Shown here: piece after piece, positions 18,870-26,933 of the stretch
Layout of the letters: the number at the start of each line of letters is the position of its first letter
How positions within the stretch are numbered: position 1 is the stretch's first letter
Assembly (NCBI GenBank): GCA_040772045.1
Contig: JAXGYV010000001.1
Location: forward strand, 62,001 to 126,000
Reading direction: 5' to 3'
Source: JAXGYV01 sp040772045
GTDB lineage: Bacteria; Actinomycetota; Thermoleophilia; UBA2241
Length of the DNA stretch: 64,000 nucleotides
Made by a program: the position numbers and the translations under genes
Notes under the pieces: generated by a model
Database searches by the model: none
The model's input: the letters and a program-made list of their open reading frames with translations, nothing else
What the model was told of the DNA's origin: nothing

Positions 18870-19654
18870 ACGGCTCCGGCGAGGATGGCGGGCCACGGCT
18901 GGCCGTAGTCTGCGGGTCGGGTCTCGCCGTAATGCCAGAGGGGTTCCGCGTGGTACGGCGGCGCACCTACCAAGCGCTCGGCTGGCCATGCACCAACGTC
19001 GGCGGACACGCCAACGAGCTGCTTCATGGAGAGGTCGCCGACGGCCTGGCTGTGCTGCTGGCCTTCGGCCGCCCGCACCTGTACGAGGGCTGGACGCTGG
19101 CCGAGATGGAGCGGCCACTCGTCCAGATGGCCTCCTGGGGTGTCCGCAAGGTGTTGTTCACGTACGCCGTGGGAGGGTTACAGCCGGACCTCGGGCTGGG
19201 TGCCCTCGTGCTGCTCGAGACCGTGGTAGATCTCCAGGCACGTGCCGAAGGAGAGCCGTCGCGACTGCGGGCGGCATCTTCTCCCGAGGTGCTCGCCGAA
19301 GCGGCGGTGGCGCTGCGGGGCGTGGGGTCAGTACGATGTGGCAAGTACGTGGCCGTGGTAGGTCCGCAGTACGAAAGCCCGACCGAGGCACGGTGGTTGC
19401 GCGGGTTCGGCGATGTGGTCGGGATGTCCGGCGCCTTCGAAGCGCGTACGGCAGATCGTCTGGGGATGGAGTACGTAGCTCTCGCGGCGGTGGTGAACCG
19501 CGCGGCCGCCGCCGACTCACATGACGCGGTCCTTCTGGCCGCCGGCGAGTTGCGGGAGAGCCTTGGACGCGGTGTGTCGCGGCTGGTGCGGATGCTGGCT
19601 TGGCGCGCGGACCACGATGGCCCTGATGGGAGCACGGTTGATGGACATCGTTAA
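18866..19654 (+). CDS. punA: Purine nucleoside phosphorylase, divergent
   Basis: A 262-residue member of the trimeric PNP/MTAP family. Family landmarks are present but altered: VVCGSGL for the phosphate-binding GSGLG, FGRPHLYEGW for GRxHxYEG, TYAVGGLQPDLG for the usual TNAAGGxNP, GPQYESPTEARWLR, and VGMSGAFEARTA. The base-contacting region reads AAVVNRAA. The start is GTG 18866 with GGAGGG just upstream. It overlaps deoB by 4 bases and the next gene by 14. The position between deoB and a pyrimidine phosphorylase supports a nucleoside role, but substrate preference may differ from standard PNP. Confidence 0.82.
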   Translation: MNGSGEDGGPRLAVVCGSGLAVMPEGFRVVRRRTYQALGWPCTNVGGHANELLHGEVADGLAVLLAFGRPHLYEGWTLAEMERPLVQMASWGVRKVLFTYAVGGLQPDLGLGALVLLETVVDLQARAEGEPSRLRAASSPEVLAEAAVALRGVGSVRCGKYVAVVGPQYESPTEARWLRGFGDVVGMSGAFEARTADRLGMEYVALAAVVNRAAAADSHDAVLLAAGELRESLGRGVSRLVRMLAWRADHDGPDGSTVDGHR

Positions 19655-20930
19655 TGATCTGATCGCCTGGAAGCGAGATGGGCACCAGCTCGACGACCTG
19701 CGCATGCAGTCCTTTATCCATGGCGTCGTCGATGGCTCGTTGGCCCCCTACCAAGCCAGTGCGCTGCTGATGGCCATGGTCCTCCGAGGGCTCAGCGAGG
19801 CGGAGACGGTCTCGCTGGCGCGGGCCATGGTGGCCAGCGGCAAGATGCTGGACCTGAGCCCACTCAGGCGGCCGGTGCTGGATAAACACTCGAGCGGTGG
19901 TGTGGGGGACAAAGTGACGCTCGTGCTGGCCCCTCTCGTGGCGGCCTGCGGCGGTGTGTTCGGCAAGATGTCCGGCAGGGGCTTGGGGCACACGGGGGGT
20001 ACGCTCGATAAGCTGGAGTCGATCCCCGGTTTCCGCGTGCAGCTTTCGCAGGGGGAGTTCCTGCATCAGCTCGAGCGCATCGGGGTGGCGGTGGTCAGTC
20101 AGAGCGAGCGCGTAGTACCCGCCGACAAGATCCTGTACGCCCTGCGGGACGTGACGGCGACGGTGGACGAGGCAGGGCTCATCGCGGCGAGCATCATGGC
20201 GAAAAAGGTGGCCAGCGGGACGGCGGCGCTGGTCCTCGACATTAAGGTTGGCAGCGGCGCCTTCATGCGTACACTCGAGGATGCCCGTCGGCTGGGCAGG
20301 CTGTGCGCCGCCATCGGCGCCGCCTTCGACCGGCCAATCCGCTGCCTCTTCACGGCCATGGAACAGCCGCTCGGCCGCGCGGTCGGTAACCGGCTCGAGG
20401 TGGAAGAGGCCTGGGCAGTGCTCACGGGGGCGGGGCCGGCCGACGTGCGGGCGGTCGTCTTGGAGCTGGCGGCCATGCTCCTCGCGCTCTCCGATTTGGG
20501 CATCGACGAGCAGGAGGCCGGCCGTCGCGCGGCGGCGGCGCTAGATGACGGGAATGCCGCCGCCCACTTCGAACGCTGGTGTCTGCTGCAGGGAGGCAAG
20601 TGGCGCCCTGGCGAGTTCCACCAGCTCGCGGGCGCGTCCGTGCGTGCCCCCCGGGGCGGCTGGGTCACCGGCGTGGACGCGTTTCAGGTGGGGCGAGCGG
20701 CGCAACTCGCCGGCGCTGGCCGACAGCGGGCCGACGAGGCCATCGACCTCGCGGCTGGGGTGGTGCTAGCCGTCTCAGTCGGCGAGCAGGTCGAGGAGGG
20801 CGATCTGCTGGGGACCGTGTTCGCCCGCGACGGCCGGCGGCGCGCCGCGGCGCGCGAACTGCTCGCTCGCGCGTTTACTATCGCGAACGCCGCCGCGCCG
20901 TCAGTCGCGATCGTGCTAGACAGGCTGTAA
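19641..20930 (+). CDS. deoA: Pyrimidine-nucleoside (thymidine) phosphorylase
   Basis: It cleaves uridine or thymidine with phosphate to base and (deoxy)ribose-1-phosphate. The 429-residue protein has the helical domain (MDIVNDLIAWKRDGHQL), the glycine-rich phosphate site KHSSGGVGDKVTLVLAPLV, the signature SGRGLGHTGGTLDKLESIPG, and the lysine-rich IMAKKVASGTAALVLDIKVGSGAFM segment. The C-terminal barrel-sandwich domain ends with AAPSVAIVLDRL. The ATG at 19641 is chosen over upstream ATG 19617 for the family N-terminus and GGGAG at 19628. It completes the deoB-punA-deoA salvage unit. Confidence 0.93.
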   Translation: MDIVNDLIAWKRDGHQLDDLRMQSFIHGVVDGSLAPYQASALLMAMVLRGLSEAETVSLARAMVASGKMLDLSPLRRPVLDKHSSGGVGDKVTLVLAPLVAACGGVFGKMSGRGLGHTGGTLDKLESIPGFRVQLSQGEFLHQLERIGVAVVSQSERVVPADKILYALRDVTATVDEAGLIAASIMAKKVASGTAALVLDIKVGSGAFMRTLEDARRLGRLCAAIGAAFDRPIRCLFTAMEQPLGRAVGNRLEVEEAWAVLTGAGPADVRAVVLELAAMLLALSDLGIDEQEAGRRAAAALDDGNAAAHFERWCLLQGGKWRPGEFHQLAGASVRAPRGGWVTGVDAFQVGRAAQLAGAGRQRADEAIDLAAGVVLAVSVGEQVEEGDLLGTVFARDGRRRAAARELLARAFTIANAAAPSVAIVLDRL

Positions 20931-20966
20931 GGCGGGCTGCGCTGGCGGCAGGATGAGGAGAGTTCT

Positions 20967-21986
20967 ATGGTGCAGGACACGGCAGGTGAGCGGAAGCTCG
21001 TGACCGGCGACGTGCTGCGCGACCGTATTCGTGGCAGTCTGCTGGGCACGGCCGTGGGCGACGCGGTGGGCGCGCCGCTGGAGTTCCTCGACGGACACGC
21101 CATCTCCGCGCGTTTCGGCCCGCGGGGCGTGCAAGCCCCCGAGCCGTGGCGAGGATTGCCCGCGGGTAGCGTGACCGACGACACACAGCTCACGGTCGCC
21201 ACGGCGCTCGGGTTGGCGGACGCGGAGCGAGACGTTGCCGCGGGGCGGGTGCACGACCCCGTAGGGCGTGTTCTCGACCGGTACGAGGAGTGGTACCGTT
21301 CGCAGGCCGACTCGGTGCACCGGCGTGCGCCGGGCGCTACGTGTTTGACCGCGTTGCGCGAGGCGGCGGGGGGTTACCGAGGAAGGGCGCGGAACGACAG
21401 CAAGGGCTGTGGCGGTGTGATGCGTATCGCACCCCTCGGCCTGGTGCCGCAGCGTGGCGATGTCTTTGCGCTCGGTTGCGAGCTGGCGGGGCTTACGCAC
21501 GGCCACCCAACCGGTTATCTCGCCGCGGGCTTCCTCGCGGCGCTCGTCGCCCGCGTGGTAGGTGGCCAGCCGATCGACGGCGCGCTGGATGCCTGCCAGA
21601 GCGAGCTCACGACGTACGCCAGACACCAGGAGACATCGCGTGCGGTGAGTCAGGCGCGGCGGCTCGCCGCCTCCCCGTGCTCGCTCGCGGAGGGCATCGA
21701 GGCACTGGGGGCGGGGTGGGTGGCCGAAGAGACCCTGGCGATCGCCTTGTTCTGCCACCTACGCTATCCGGGCGACTGGGCGGCCGCGGTCCTCGGCGCC
21801 GCGAATCACGGCGGCGATAGTGATTCGACGGCCGCCGTCGCCGGCGCGCTCGCCGGCGCCGTGCTCGGCATCAGCGCCCTCCCCGGAGACTGGGTCACCG
21901 TCGTGGAAGACCGCGCCGGCCTGCTGGCACTGGCCGATGAGCTGTGGCGCCTCCATGGCGCGTGTGGAGGCAGGCCGTGCGGGTGA
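20967..21986 (+). CDS. ADP-ribosylglycohydrolase family protein (DraG-like)
   Basis: A 339-residue all-helical protein of the DraG/ARH family, which removes ADP-ribose from proteins or small molecules using two Mg ions. Metal-binding motifs are visible: LGTAVGDAVGAPLEF at the N-terminus, SVTDDTQLT near residue 70, NDSKGCGGVMRIAPLGL in the centre, and ANHGGDSDSTAAVAGALAGA near residue 280. The ATG follows GGATGAGGAG after a 36-base gap from deoA. It overlaps rsmD by 10 bases. Its place behind nucleoside phosphorylases may mean a role with ADP-ribose or ribosyl metabolites; this is inference. Confidence 0.87.
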   Translation: MVQDTAGERKLVTGDVLRDRIRGSLLGTAVGDAVGAPLEFLDGHAISARFGPRGVQAPEPWRGLPAGSVTDDTQLTVATALGLADAERDVAAGRVHDPVGRVLDRYEEWYRSQADSVHRRAPGATCLTALREAAGGYRGRARNDSKGCGGVMRIAPLGLVPQRGDVFALGCELAGLTHGHPTGYLAAGFLAALVARVVGGQPIDGALDACQSELTTYARHQETSRAVSQARRLAASPCSLAEGIEALGAGWVAEETLAIALFCHLRYPGDWAAAVLGAANHGGDSDSTAAVAGALAGAVLGISALPGDWVTVVEDRAGLLALADELWRLHGACGGRPCG

Positions 21987-22630
21987 TCGGCGGCCAGTGG
22001 CGGGGCCGGGTACTGCGTGCTCCGCGCGGACGCGCTACGCGGCCCACCGCCGACATGGTCAGGGAGGCTATCTTCGACATCCTTGGGGGCCTGCTCATCG
22101 CTAGGGGGGGTGAGCAGACCGTGGATCCCTATGCCGCGCTGGAAGTCGTCGACCTCTACGCGGGTAGCGGCGCGCTCGGCATCGAGGCACTCTCGCGAGG
22201 CGCCGCGCGGTGCACCTTCGTGGAACAGCACAAAAGCGCGCTGCGTACTCTGCGGCGCAATCTCGAGTGTCTGGGCGTGGCGCCCGCTCGCGTACGCGTG
22301 GTCGGCCGGCCGGTGGCCGATGCGCTGGCGGCTGACGCTCGAGAAGGGGTGCAGTATACTCTGCTGCTTGCGGACCCGCCGTACGGCGAGTACCGGCGGG
22401 CGGAAGCGGAGCTCGCGGCACTCATCCCAGCGGTGCTCGCGCCGGCGGGGGTCGTTGTTGTGGAAACGGCTCGCGGGCAAGCCGTGCGGCTTCCTCTGCA
22501 CAGCGTGCGCGACAAGACCTATGGAGACACACGCGTTACGGTCATGGTGCGGGAAGACGCGATACAGCCCGGTAGTGCACAAGGCAAAGCGACGAGCACA
22601 GGCGGAGATGAACCATGCCCGATAAAGTGA
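21977..22630 (+). CDS. rsmD: 16S rRNA (guanine966-N2)-methyltransferase RsmD
   Basis: A 217-residue SAM-dependent rRNA methyltransferase. It begins VRVIGGQWRGRVLRAP, followed by RPTADMVREAIFDILG, the SAM-binding VVDLYAGSGALGIEALSRGA and the catalytic LLADPPYGEY. The final 25 residues are low-complexity. The GTG at 21977 has GGAGG six bases upstream and overlaps the preceding gene. CoaD starts 16 bases before its stop. The rsmD-coaD pairing is conserved across bacteria. Confidence 0.93.
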   Translation: MRVIGGQWRGRVLRAPRGRATRPTADMVREAIFDILGGLLIARGGEQTVDPYAALEVVDLYAGSGALGIEALSRGAARCTFVEQHKSALRTLRRNLECLGVAPARVRVVGRPVADALAADAREGVQYTLLLADPPYGEYRRAEAELAALIPAVLAPAGVVVVETARGQAVRLPLHSVRDKTYGDTRVTVMVREDAIQPGSAQGKATSTGGDEPCPIK

Positions 22631-23121
22631 CCGCCATCTGTCCTGGGACCTTCGATCCCGTCACGGTGGGGCACCTCGACATCATCCGCCGAGGGGCCTG
22701 CAAGTTCCAGTCAGTGGTCGTGGGTCTCATCGAGACGCCGCTTCGCAAGCAGGTCCTCTTCACAGCCAAGGAGCGGCAGGCATTCTTGGAAGAGGCGCTC
22801 GAGGACGTCCCGAATGTGAAGGTGGATCCCTTCAACATGCTGGTGGTGGACTTCGCCCGCAAGTGGAACGCTACGGTGATTCTCAAGGGCTTACGTGCCA
22901 TCTCGGATTTCGACTACGAGTTCGCGATGGCGCAGCTAAACAGGAAGTTGGCGCCCGAGATCGAAACGGTGTTCATGATGGCGTCGCCCGAGCACTCATA
23001 CCTGAGCTCGAGCGGTGTAAAAGAGATCGTCGCGTTCGGCGGTGCCCTTGTGGATCTTGTGCCGCCGGTGGTGGCGAAGGAGCTTGCTAGGCGCTTCCCG
23101 ACCGGGGTGCCGCGACGCTAG
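22615..23121 (+). CDS. coaD: Phosphopantetheine adenylyltransferase
   Basis: It adenylates 4'-phosphopantetheine to dephospho-CoA, the penultimate CoA step. The 168-residue nucleotidyltransferase has the CPGTFDPVTVGHLDIIRR T/HxGH signature, LKGLRAISDFDYEFAMAQLNRKL, and the C-terminal SSSGVKEIVAFGG motif. The ATG at 22615 lies in the end of rsmD, so translation is coupled. Length and motifs are standard. Confidence 0.96.
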   Translation: MPDKVTAICPGTFDPVTVGHLDIIRRGACKFQSVVVGLIETPLRKQVLFTAKERQAFLEEALEDVPNVKVDPFNMLVVDFARKWNATVILKGLRAISDFDYEFAMAQLNRKLAPEIETVFMMASPEHSYLSSSGVKEIVAFGGALVDLVPPVVAKELARRFPTGVPRR

Positions 23122-23142
23122 AGACGCTACGGAGGGCCGTAC

Positions 23143-23595
23143 ATGGACGTGCTCGTGCTCATCGATAAGCTAGACGACGTCATCCATAACGCACGCACTG
23201 TGCCGCTCACGGATAGCGTCATGATCGACCGTGAGGAGATCTACGACCTTCTCGATCAGATGCGGGCGACCATTCCCGAAGAGATCAAGCAGGCGCGGTG
23301 GATCGTCAAAGAGCGGCAAGAGATGCTCGCCGAGGCTAAACAGGAGGCCGAGCGAATCGTGGCCGAGGCCAACGACAAGGCGACCCGGCTGGCTTCGAAG
23401 GAAGACGTGGTTCGCCTGGCGGAGAAGCAGGCTATGGAGATCACCGACGACGCTCGTGAACGGGAACGCGAGATCAGGCTGGGCGCCGAGGATTACGCCG
23501 ACGAGGTGCTGGGCAATCTCGAGGTGAATCTAGAGAAGTTCCTCGCCGCCGTACGTCGCGGACGCGAGCGCCTGCAAGGTCGCGGCGGCGACTAA
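23143..23595 (+). CDS. SepIVA-like coiled-coil protein (short form)
   Basis: A 150-residue, highly charged, helical protein. The N-terminal part (LIDKLDDVIHNARTVPLTDS, then YDLLDQMRATIPEEIKQA) and the C-terminal part (EDYADEVLGNLEVNLEKFLAAVRRGRERLQ) resemble, from memory, the two ends of mycobacterial SepIVA, a DivIVA-like septation protein. The middle is a coiled coil of AEAKQEAERIVAEANDKA type that is much shorter than in mycobacteria, where the protein is about 245 residues. No signal peptide or membrane segment is seen. It stands between coaD and the DUF177 gene, as in mycobacteria. A role in envelope growth or division is inference. Confidence 0.72.
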   Translation: MDVLVLIDKLDDVIHNARTVPLTDSVMIDREEIYDLLDQMRATIPEEIKQARWIVKERQEMLAEAKQEAERIVAEANDKATRLASKEDVVRLAEKQAMEITDDAREREREIRLGAEDYADEVLGNLEVNLEKFLAAVRRGRERLQGRGGD

Positions 23596-23608
23596 CAGGT
23601 GGGCGGCC

Positions 23609-24109
23609 GTGGGCGGCGGCCGCGCGGAATGGTTCAGCGTGAAACGGTTTGATGTACGCAGCCTGCGCTTTGACGAGCGTAACGAGGCATGGCGGCGGTT
23701 CCCTGTGGAAGTGGAGCCGTTCGTGCTCGGGGGCGCGCCGTACGATGTGCGGGGCGGGCAGGTCGACCTCAGCCTGAGCGCCGGGCGGGTTGGCGAGCGG
23801 CTGACTCTCACCGTCTCCTTCAGCGCGACGCTCCGCGGTCCGTGCGATCGCTGTCTGGAGACGGCTGAGATACCCGTGGAGGTACGCGCCGTGGAGGTGG
23901 TGCGACGCGGCGAATCCGAGGGCGCGGATCCCGATGAAGCGTACGTTCGCGGGAGTATCCTCGACATCCATGCATGGGTACGGGATCTGATCGCATCCGC
24001 CTTGCCCGAGCGCATGTTGTGCAGTGAAGGATGCCGCGGCCTGTGCCCTATCTGCGGAGCCAATCTCAACACGGAGCCCGAGCACACCCATGAGGTAACG
24101 GGCTCATAG
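23609..24109 (+). CDS. DUF177 (YceD family) protein
   Basis: A 166-residue protein with the DUF177 pattern: a beta-rich middle, CDRCLE near residue 73, and a C-terminal cysteine cluster CSEGCRGLCPICGANLN that probably binds zinc. YceD-type proteins are linked to 23S rRNA/L32 in other organisms, and rpmF follows, which fits. GTG 23609 has AGGTGGG upstream; GTG 23639 (VKRFDVRSLRF) is an alternative start. Its exact biochemical role is not established. Confidence 0.85.
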   Translation: MGGGRAEWFSVKRFDVRSLRFDERNEAWRRFPVEVEPFVLGGAPYDVRGGQVDLSLSAGRVGERLTLTVSFSATLRGPCDRCLETAEIPVEVRAVEVVRRGESEGADPDEAYVRGSILDIHAWVRDLIASALPERMLCSEGCRGLCPICGANLNTEPEHTHEVTGS

Positions 24110-24169
24110 GATGTACACGTTCGTGGTGGCAGGAGAGAGGAGTCGAGGTGTACTTGGCTGCCTCCGTAC

Positions 24170-24177
24170 GGTACAGT
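24170..24177 (+). promoter_or_regulatory. Candidate -10 for rpmF
   Basis: GGTACAGT, the same octamer as before acpP, lies 26 bases upstream of the rpmF ATG and fits the window's G[G/C]TANNNT motif. The leader holds the AAGGAG ribosome-binding site. No -35 is recognisable. Confidence 0.4.
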
Positions 24178-24203
24178 AAGCCGCCGCAAGAAGGAGATTC
24201 GGT

Positions 24204-24395
24204 ATGCCAGTGCCCAAGAGAAAGACCTCGCAATCGCGCCGCGACAAACGGCGTGCTCAGCAGAAACTCACGGTGGAGACGGCCAGTTTCTGTCCGCAGT
24301 GCAAGAGCCCCAAGCTCCCGCATCGCGCGTGCCCCGTCTGCGGTACCTACAAAGGCCGCGAGATCATTCCGATCGAAGTGGGGCAGAAAAAGTAA
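24204..24395 (+). CDS. rpmF: 50S ribosomal protein L32
   Basis: A 63-residue basic protein starting MPVPKRKTSQSRRDKRRAQ. The four-cysteine zinc ribbon is C-x2-C then C-x2-C (FCPQCKSPKL, ACPVCGTYKG). AAGGAG lies ten bases before the ATG. It is the zinc-binding form of L32. It follows the DUF177 gene, as in most bacteria. Confidence 0.95.
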   Translation: MPVPKRKTSQSRRDKRRAQQKLTVETASFCPQCKSPKLPHRACPVCGTYKGREIIPIEVGQKK

Positions 24396-24429
24396 CTCCG
24401 GGTGAAGCACGGCGAGGGCAAGGTGCCGA

Positions 24430-25473
24430 ATGAGGTCTCTCTACATCGCTTCCACTGAGGGAGGCGGCGGCAAGACCACCATCGCCGTCGGCCTGTGTTT
24501 GGCTCTCCGTGTACGGGGCATCGGCACCGGGTACTTCAAGCCCGTCGGCGTTGCCAAGAATGGCGACCGCGACGCGGATGTGGCCTTTGCCGCCGAGGTG
24601 CTCGGCCTCACGGAGCCGCTCGAGGATCTCTGCCCCGTGACGCTCGACGAGCAAGCGCTCCGCGCCATGGGCGACGTTCAGGCAGACGCCATGGCGCGTA
24701 TCGAGGAGTCGTACGGTAACGTCGCCATGGCGCACGAGCTGGTCGTCTGCGACGGGCTCGGCGAGATCTGGCAGGGCAGGTTTCTGCGCCTGAGCGGCGC
24801 GGACATCGTCACGCGCCTGGGGCTAGAGACGCTCCTCGTCTCCAAGTTCACCGGCACCCGACAACTCGACGACGTGTGCTACACGCACGACGTGCTCAGG
24901 AAACGTCTCCTGGGCGTGGTGTTCACGATGATACCCGAGACGCGTCTGGAAGTGGTGGAGCACCACTACGTGCCGTTTCTCGAGGAGAACGGCATTCGGA
25001 CGTTTGGTTGCATCCCCTCGGACGCATGTCTTTCGGCGGTGCCCGTGAGCGATATCGCGAGCGCGCTGCGCGGCCGCTTCCTCAGTGGCGAGGAATGGGC
25101 TTCCGCGTCGGCGGAGACGTATCTCATCGGAGCTATGAGCGCCGACCATGCGCTGCGCTACTTCGAGCGCGTGCCGAAGAAGGTGGTGGTCGTCGGCGGC
25201 GATCGTGAGGATCTCATCCGCGCGGCGCTGCAAACGCCGACGACCGCGCTGATCCTCACAGGCAGCTACGTGCCGTCGGATGCGGTGCTCGCGCAGGCGC
25301 GCGCGGCCAAGGTATCGGTGGTGTCCGTTGCGGGCGATACCGTAGCCGCGGCGGAAGGACTCCGTCGCCTCTTCGGCCGCTTGCGTGTGCACGAGCGGAG
25401 TAAGATCGACCGCGTCCTCCAACTCATCGAAGAGCGGATCGATCTCGAGAGGCTGTTGACGGCCCTGCGGTGA
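24430..25473 (+). CDS. Stand-alone Pta N-terminal-like protein (BioD-like P-loop plus DRTGG domain)
   Basis: A 347-residue soluble protein. Residues about 1-215 form a BioD/CobQ-like P-loop domain with the nucleotide-binding GGGGKTTIAVG at residues 12-22. Residues about 220-335 resemble the DRTGG domain, including LIGAMSADHALRYFERVP and a following VVVVGGDREDLIRAAL strand-helix. This is the domain order found N-terminal to the catalytic domain in long phosphotransacetylases, but here no catalytic Pta domain follows. Its stop overlaps the plsX start by 4 bases (GTGA), and PlsX has a Pta-like fold. A regulatory role on PlsX or on acyl-phosphate level is my inference. Confidence 0.8.
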   Translation: MRSLYIASTEGGGGKTTIAVGLCLALRVRGIGTGYFKPVGVAKNGDRDADVAFAAEVLGLTEPLEDLCPVTLDEQALRAMGDVQADAMARIEESYGNVAMAHELVVCDGLGEIWQGRFLRLSGADIVTRLGLETLLVSKFTGTRQLDDVCYTHDVLRKRLLGVVFTMIPETRLEVVEHHYVPFLEENGIRTFGCIPSDACLSAVPVSDIASALRGRFLSGEEWASASAETYLIGAMSADHALRYFERVPKKVVVVGGDREDLIRAALQTPTTALILTGSYVPSDAVLAQARAAKVSVVSVAGDTVAAAEGLRRLFGRLRVHERSKIDRVLQLIEERIDLERLLTALR

Positions 25474-26486
25474 GCGCGGTCACGACCGAATCGTCCGTGC
25501 GGCGGCCCGTCGTGCGGGTCGCCGTGGATGCGCAGGGCGGCGACAACGCGCCCGCCGCGATCGTGCAGGGCGCTCTACAGGCCGCGTCCGCGGACCTCGA
25601 AGTGCTGCTCGTCGGCCGCGGCGCGGAGATCGAGCCCCTCGTAGGAGGCGCGACTCACGTGCGTCTCGTCGAGGCGCCCGATGTCATCGGCGGCGGCGAG
25701 GAGCCAGCGAACGCCGTGCGCAGCAAACCCGACTCATCGATGGTGGTAGCCACACGGCTGGTCGCCCAGGGCGAAGCGGATGCCGTCTTCTCGGCCGGGA
25801 ACACCGGTGCCTTTCTGGCAGCGGGGCTGCTGAGTGTGCGTCGTCTTCCCGGGGTGTTAAGGCCCGCTATCTGCCAGGTGTTGCCCTCGCTACCTCGCCC
25901 GACGCTGCTGCTCGATGTGGGCGCGAACGCCGAGGTAAAGCCCGAGCATCTGCGACAGTTCGCGCATATGGGGAGCGCGTTCGCCAGCGAGGTCCTCGGC
26001 GTGCGCGAACCGGTAGTGGGGTTGCTGTCTATCGGCGAGGAGCCGGGGAAGGGCACGCCTCAGGTTGTCGCAGCACATGCTCTGCTGGCGGCCGACCCCG
26101 GGTTGCGGTTCTACGGTAACGTGGAGGGGCGCGACCTACTCTCCTCCGTGGTCGACGTGGTCGTCACCGACGGGTTCAGCGGCAACGTGGCGCTGAAGAC
26201 TGCGGAAGGTGCCGCGCATGCGGTTATGGGTCTCGTGAAGCAGGCCGTAGGGACCTCCTGGCGCGCCAAGCTCGGTGGGCTGCTGCTCAAACCGGACTTG
26301 CTCCGCGTGCGTGCTGCCGTAGACCCGGAGGAGTACGGCGCCGCTCACCTCCTGGGTATGCGGCGCCCTGTGCTGGTCGGTCACGGATCGTCCGGAGCAC
26401 GCGGGGTGGAGAACGCGGTGCGCTTCGCTGGCCTGGCCGTGCGCAGTGGGTTGGTCGAGGTGATCGCGCGCTGTCTCGGGTTGTGA
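25470..26486 (+). CDS. plsX: Phosphate acyltransferase PlsX
   Basis: It makes acyl-phosphate from acyl-ACP and phosphate for the PlsX/PlsY route to lysophosphatidate. The 338-residue protein has VAVDAQGGDNAP near the N-terminus, SAGNTGAFLAAGLL, LLDVGANAEVKPEHL, LLSIGEEPGKGTP, and VTDGFSGNVALKTAEG. The GTG start overlaps the Pta-N-like gene. AcpP, the acyl carrier, follows after a 146-base gap with its own promoter. The gap holds a weak 7-bp hairpin near 26496-26514 and no other feature that I can see. Confidence 0.95.
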   Translation: MSAVTTESSVRRPVVRVAVDAQGGDNAPAAIVQGALQAASADLEVLLVGRGAEIEPLVGGATHVRLVEAPDVIGGGEEPANAVRSKPDSSMVVATRLVAQGEADAVFSAGNTGAFLAAGLLSVRRLPGVLRPAICQVLPSLPRPTLLLDVGANAEVKPEHLRQFAHMGSAFASEVLGVREPVVGLLSIGEEPGKGTPQVVAAHALLAADPGLRFYGNVEGRDLLSSVVDVVVTDGFSGNVALKTAEGAAHAVMGLVKQAVGTSWRAKLGGLLLKPDLLRVRAAVDPEEYGAAHLLGMRRPVLVGHGSSGARGVENAVRFAGLAVRSGLVEVIARCLGL

Positions 26487-26575
26487 CAGCCGGAGGCCTC
26501 TCTCAGCTTACCTGAGGGCGGTCGACGTCCTGTCCGGAAACGAGCAGTGACCGTGAGCAAGGTGAAGGCCGCTCT

Positions 26576-26603
26576 TTGTCGACGGTGGGCGTTCTGGTAC
26601 AGT
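26576..26603 (+). promoter_or_regulatory. Candidate promoter for acpP
   Basis: TGGTACAGT (26595-26603) is an extended -10. TTGTCG at 26576-26581 gives a possible -35 with a 16-base spacer. The short leader contains the dyad CCGACC/GGTCGG followed by the GGAGG ribosome-binding site, so the site may be partly sequestered. Confidence 0.5.
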
Positions 26604-26632
26604 ACCGACCAAATCCCGGTCGGAGGTTCTGC

Positions 26633-26878
26633 ATGTCGCGTGACGAGATCTTGCTGGTCATCAAGGAGTTCCTGCTCGAGGCACTTCCGCTCACCGAAGA
26701 GCGTATTACTCTGGAGGCGCGTTTTCAGGAAGACCTGGAAGCCGACTCGCTGGACTTGGTAGAGCTAATCATGGCTCTGGAAGAGAAGTTCGATATCAAG
26801 ATCACCAACGAAGAGGCAGTGCAGATCAAGACGGTCGGCGATGCCGTCGACTTCGTCGAGCAGCGCACCGCCGGCTGA
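26633..26878 (+). CDS. acpP: Acyl carrier protein
   Basis: An 81-residue, very acidic four-helix protein. Ser39 in EADSLDLVELIMALEEKF is the 4'-phosphopantetheine site. GGAGG is six bases before the ATG. It is flanked by plsX and rnc, the usual order. FabD/G/F genes are not here. A strong terminator-like hairpin follows at 26911. Confidence 0.96.
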   Translation: MSRDEILLVIKEFLLEALPLTEERITLEARFQEDLEADSLDLVELIMALEEKFDIKITNEEAVQIKTVGDAVDFVEQRTAG

Positions 26879-26910
26879 GCTCTAGCGGAGCTTGGCTCAT
26901 GTCGTACAGG

Positions 26911-26933
26911 GGGGACGCTCACGGAGCGTCCCC
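26911..26933 (+). terminator. Hairpin after acpP
   Basis: A perfect 10-bp stem, GGGGACGCTC (26911-26920) with GAGCGTCCCC (26924-26933), has a three-base loop. GTCTCTC follows rather than a T run, so it is a terminator-like or processing hairpin. It separates acpP from rnc. Confidence 0.6.
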
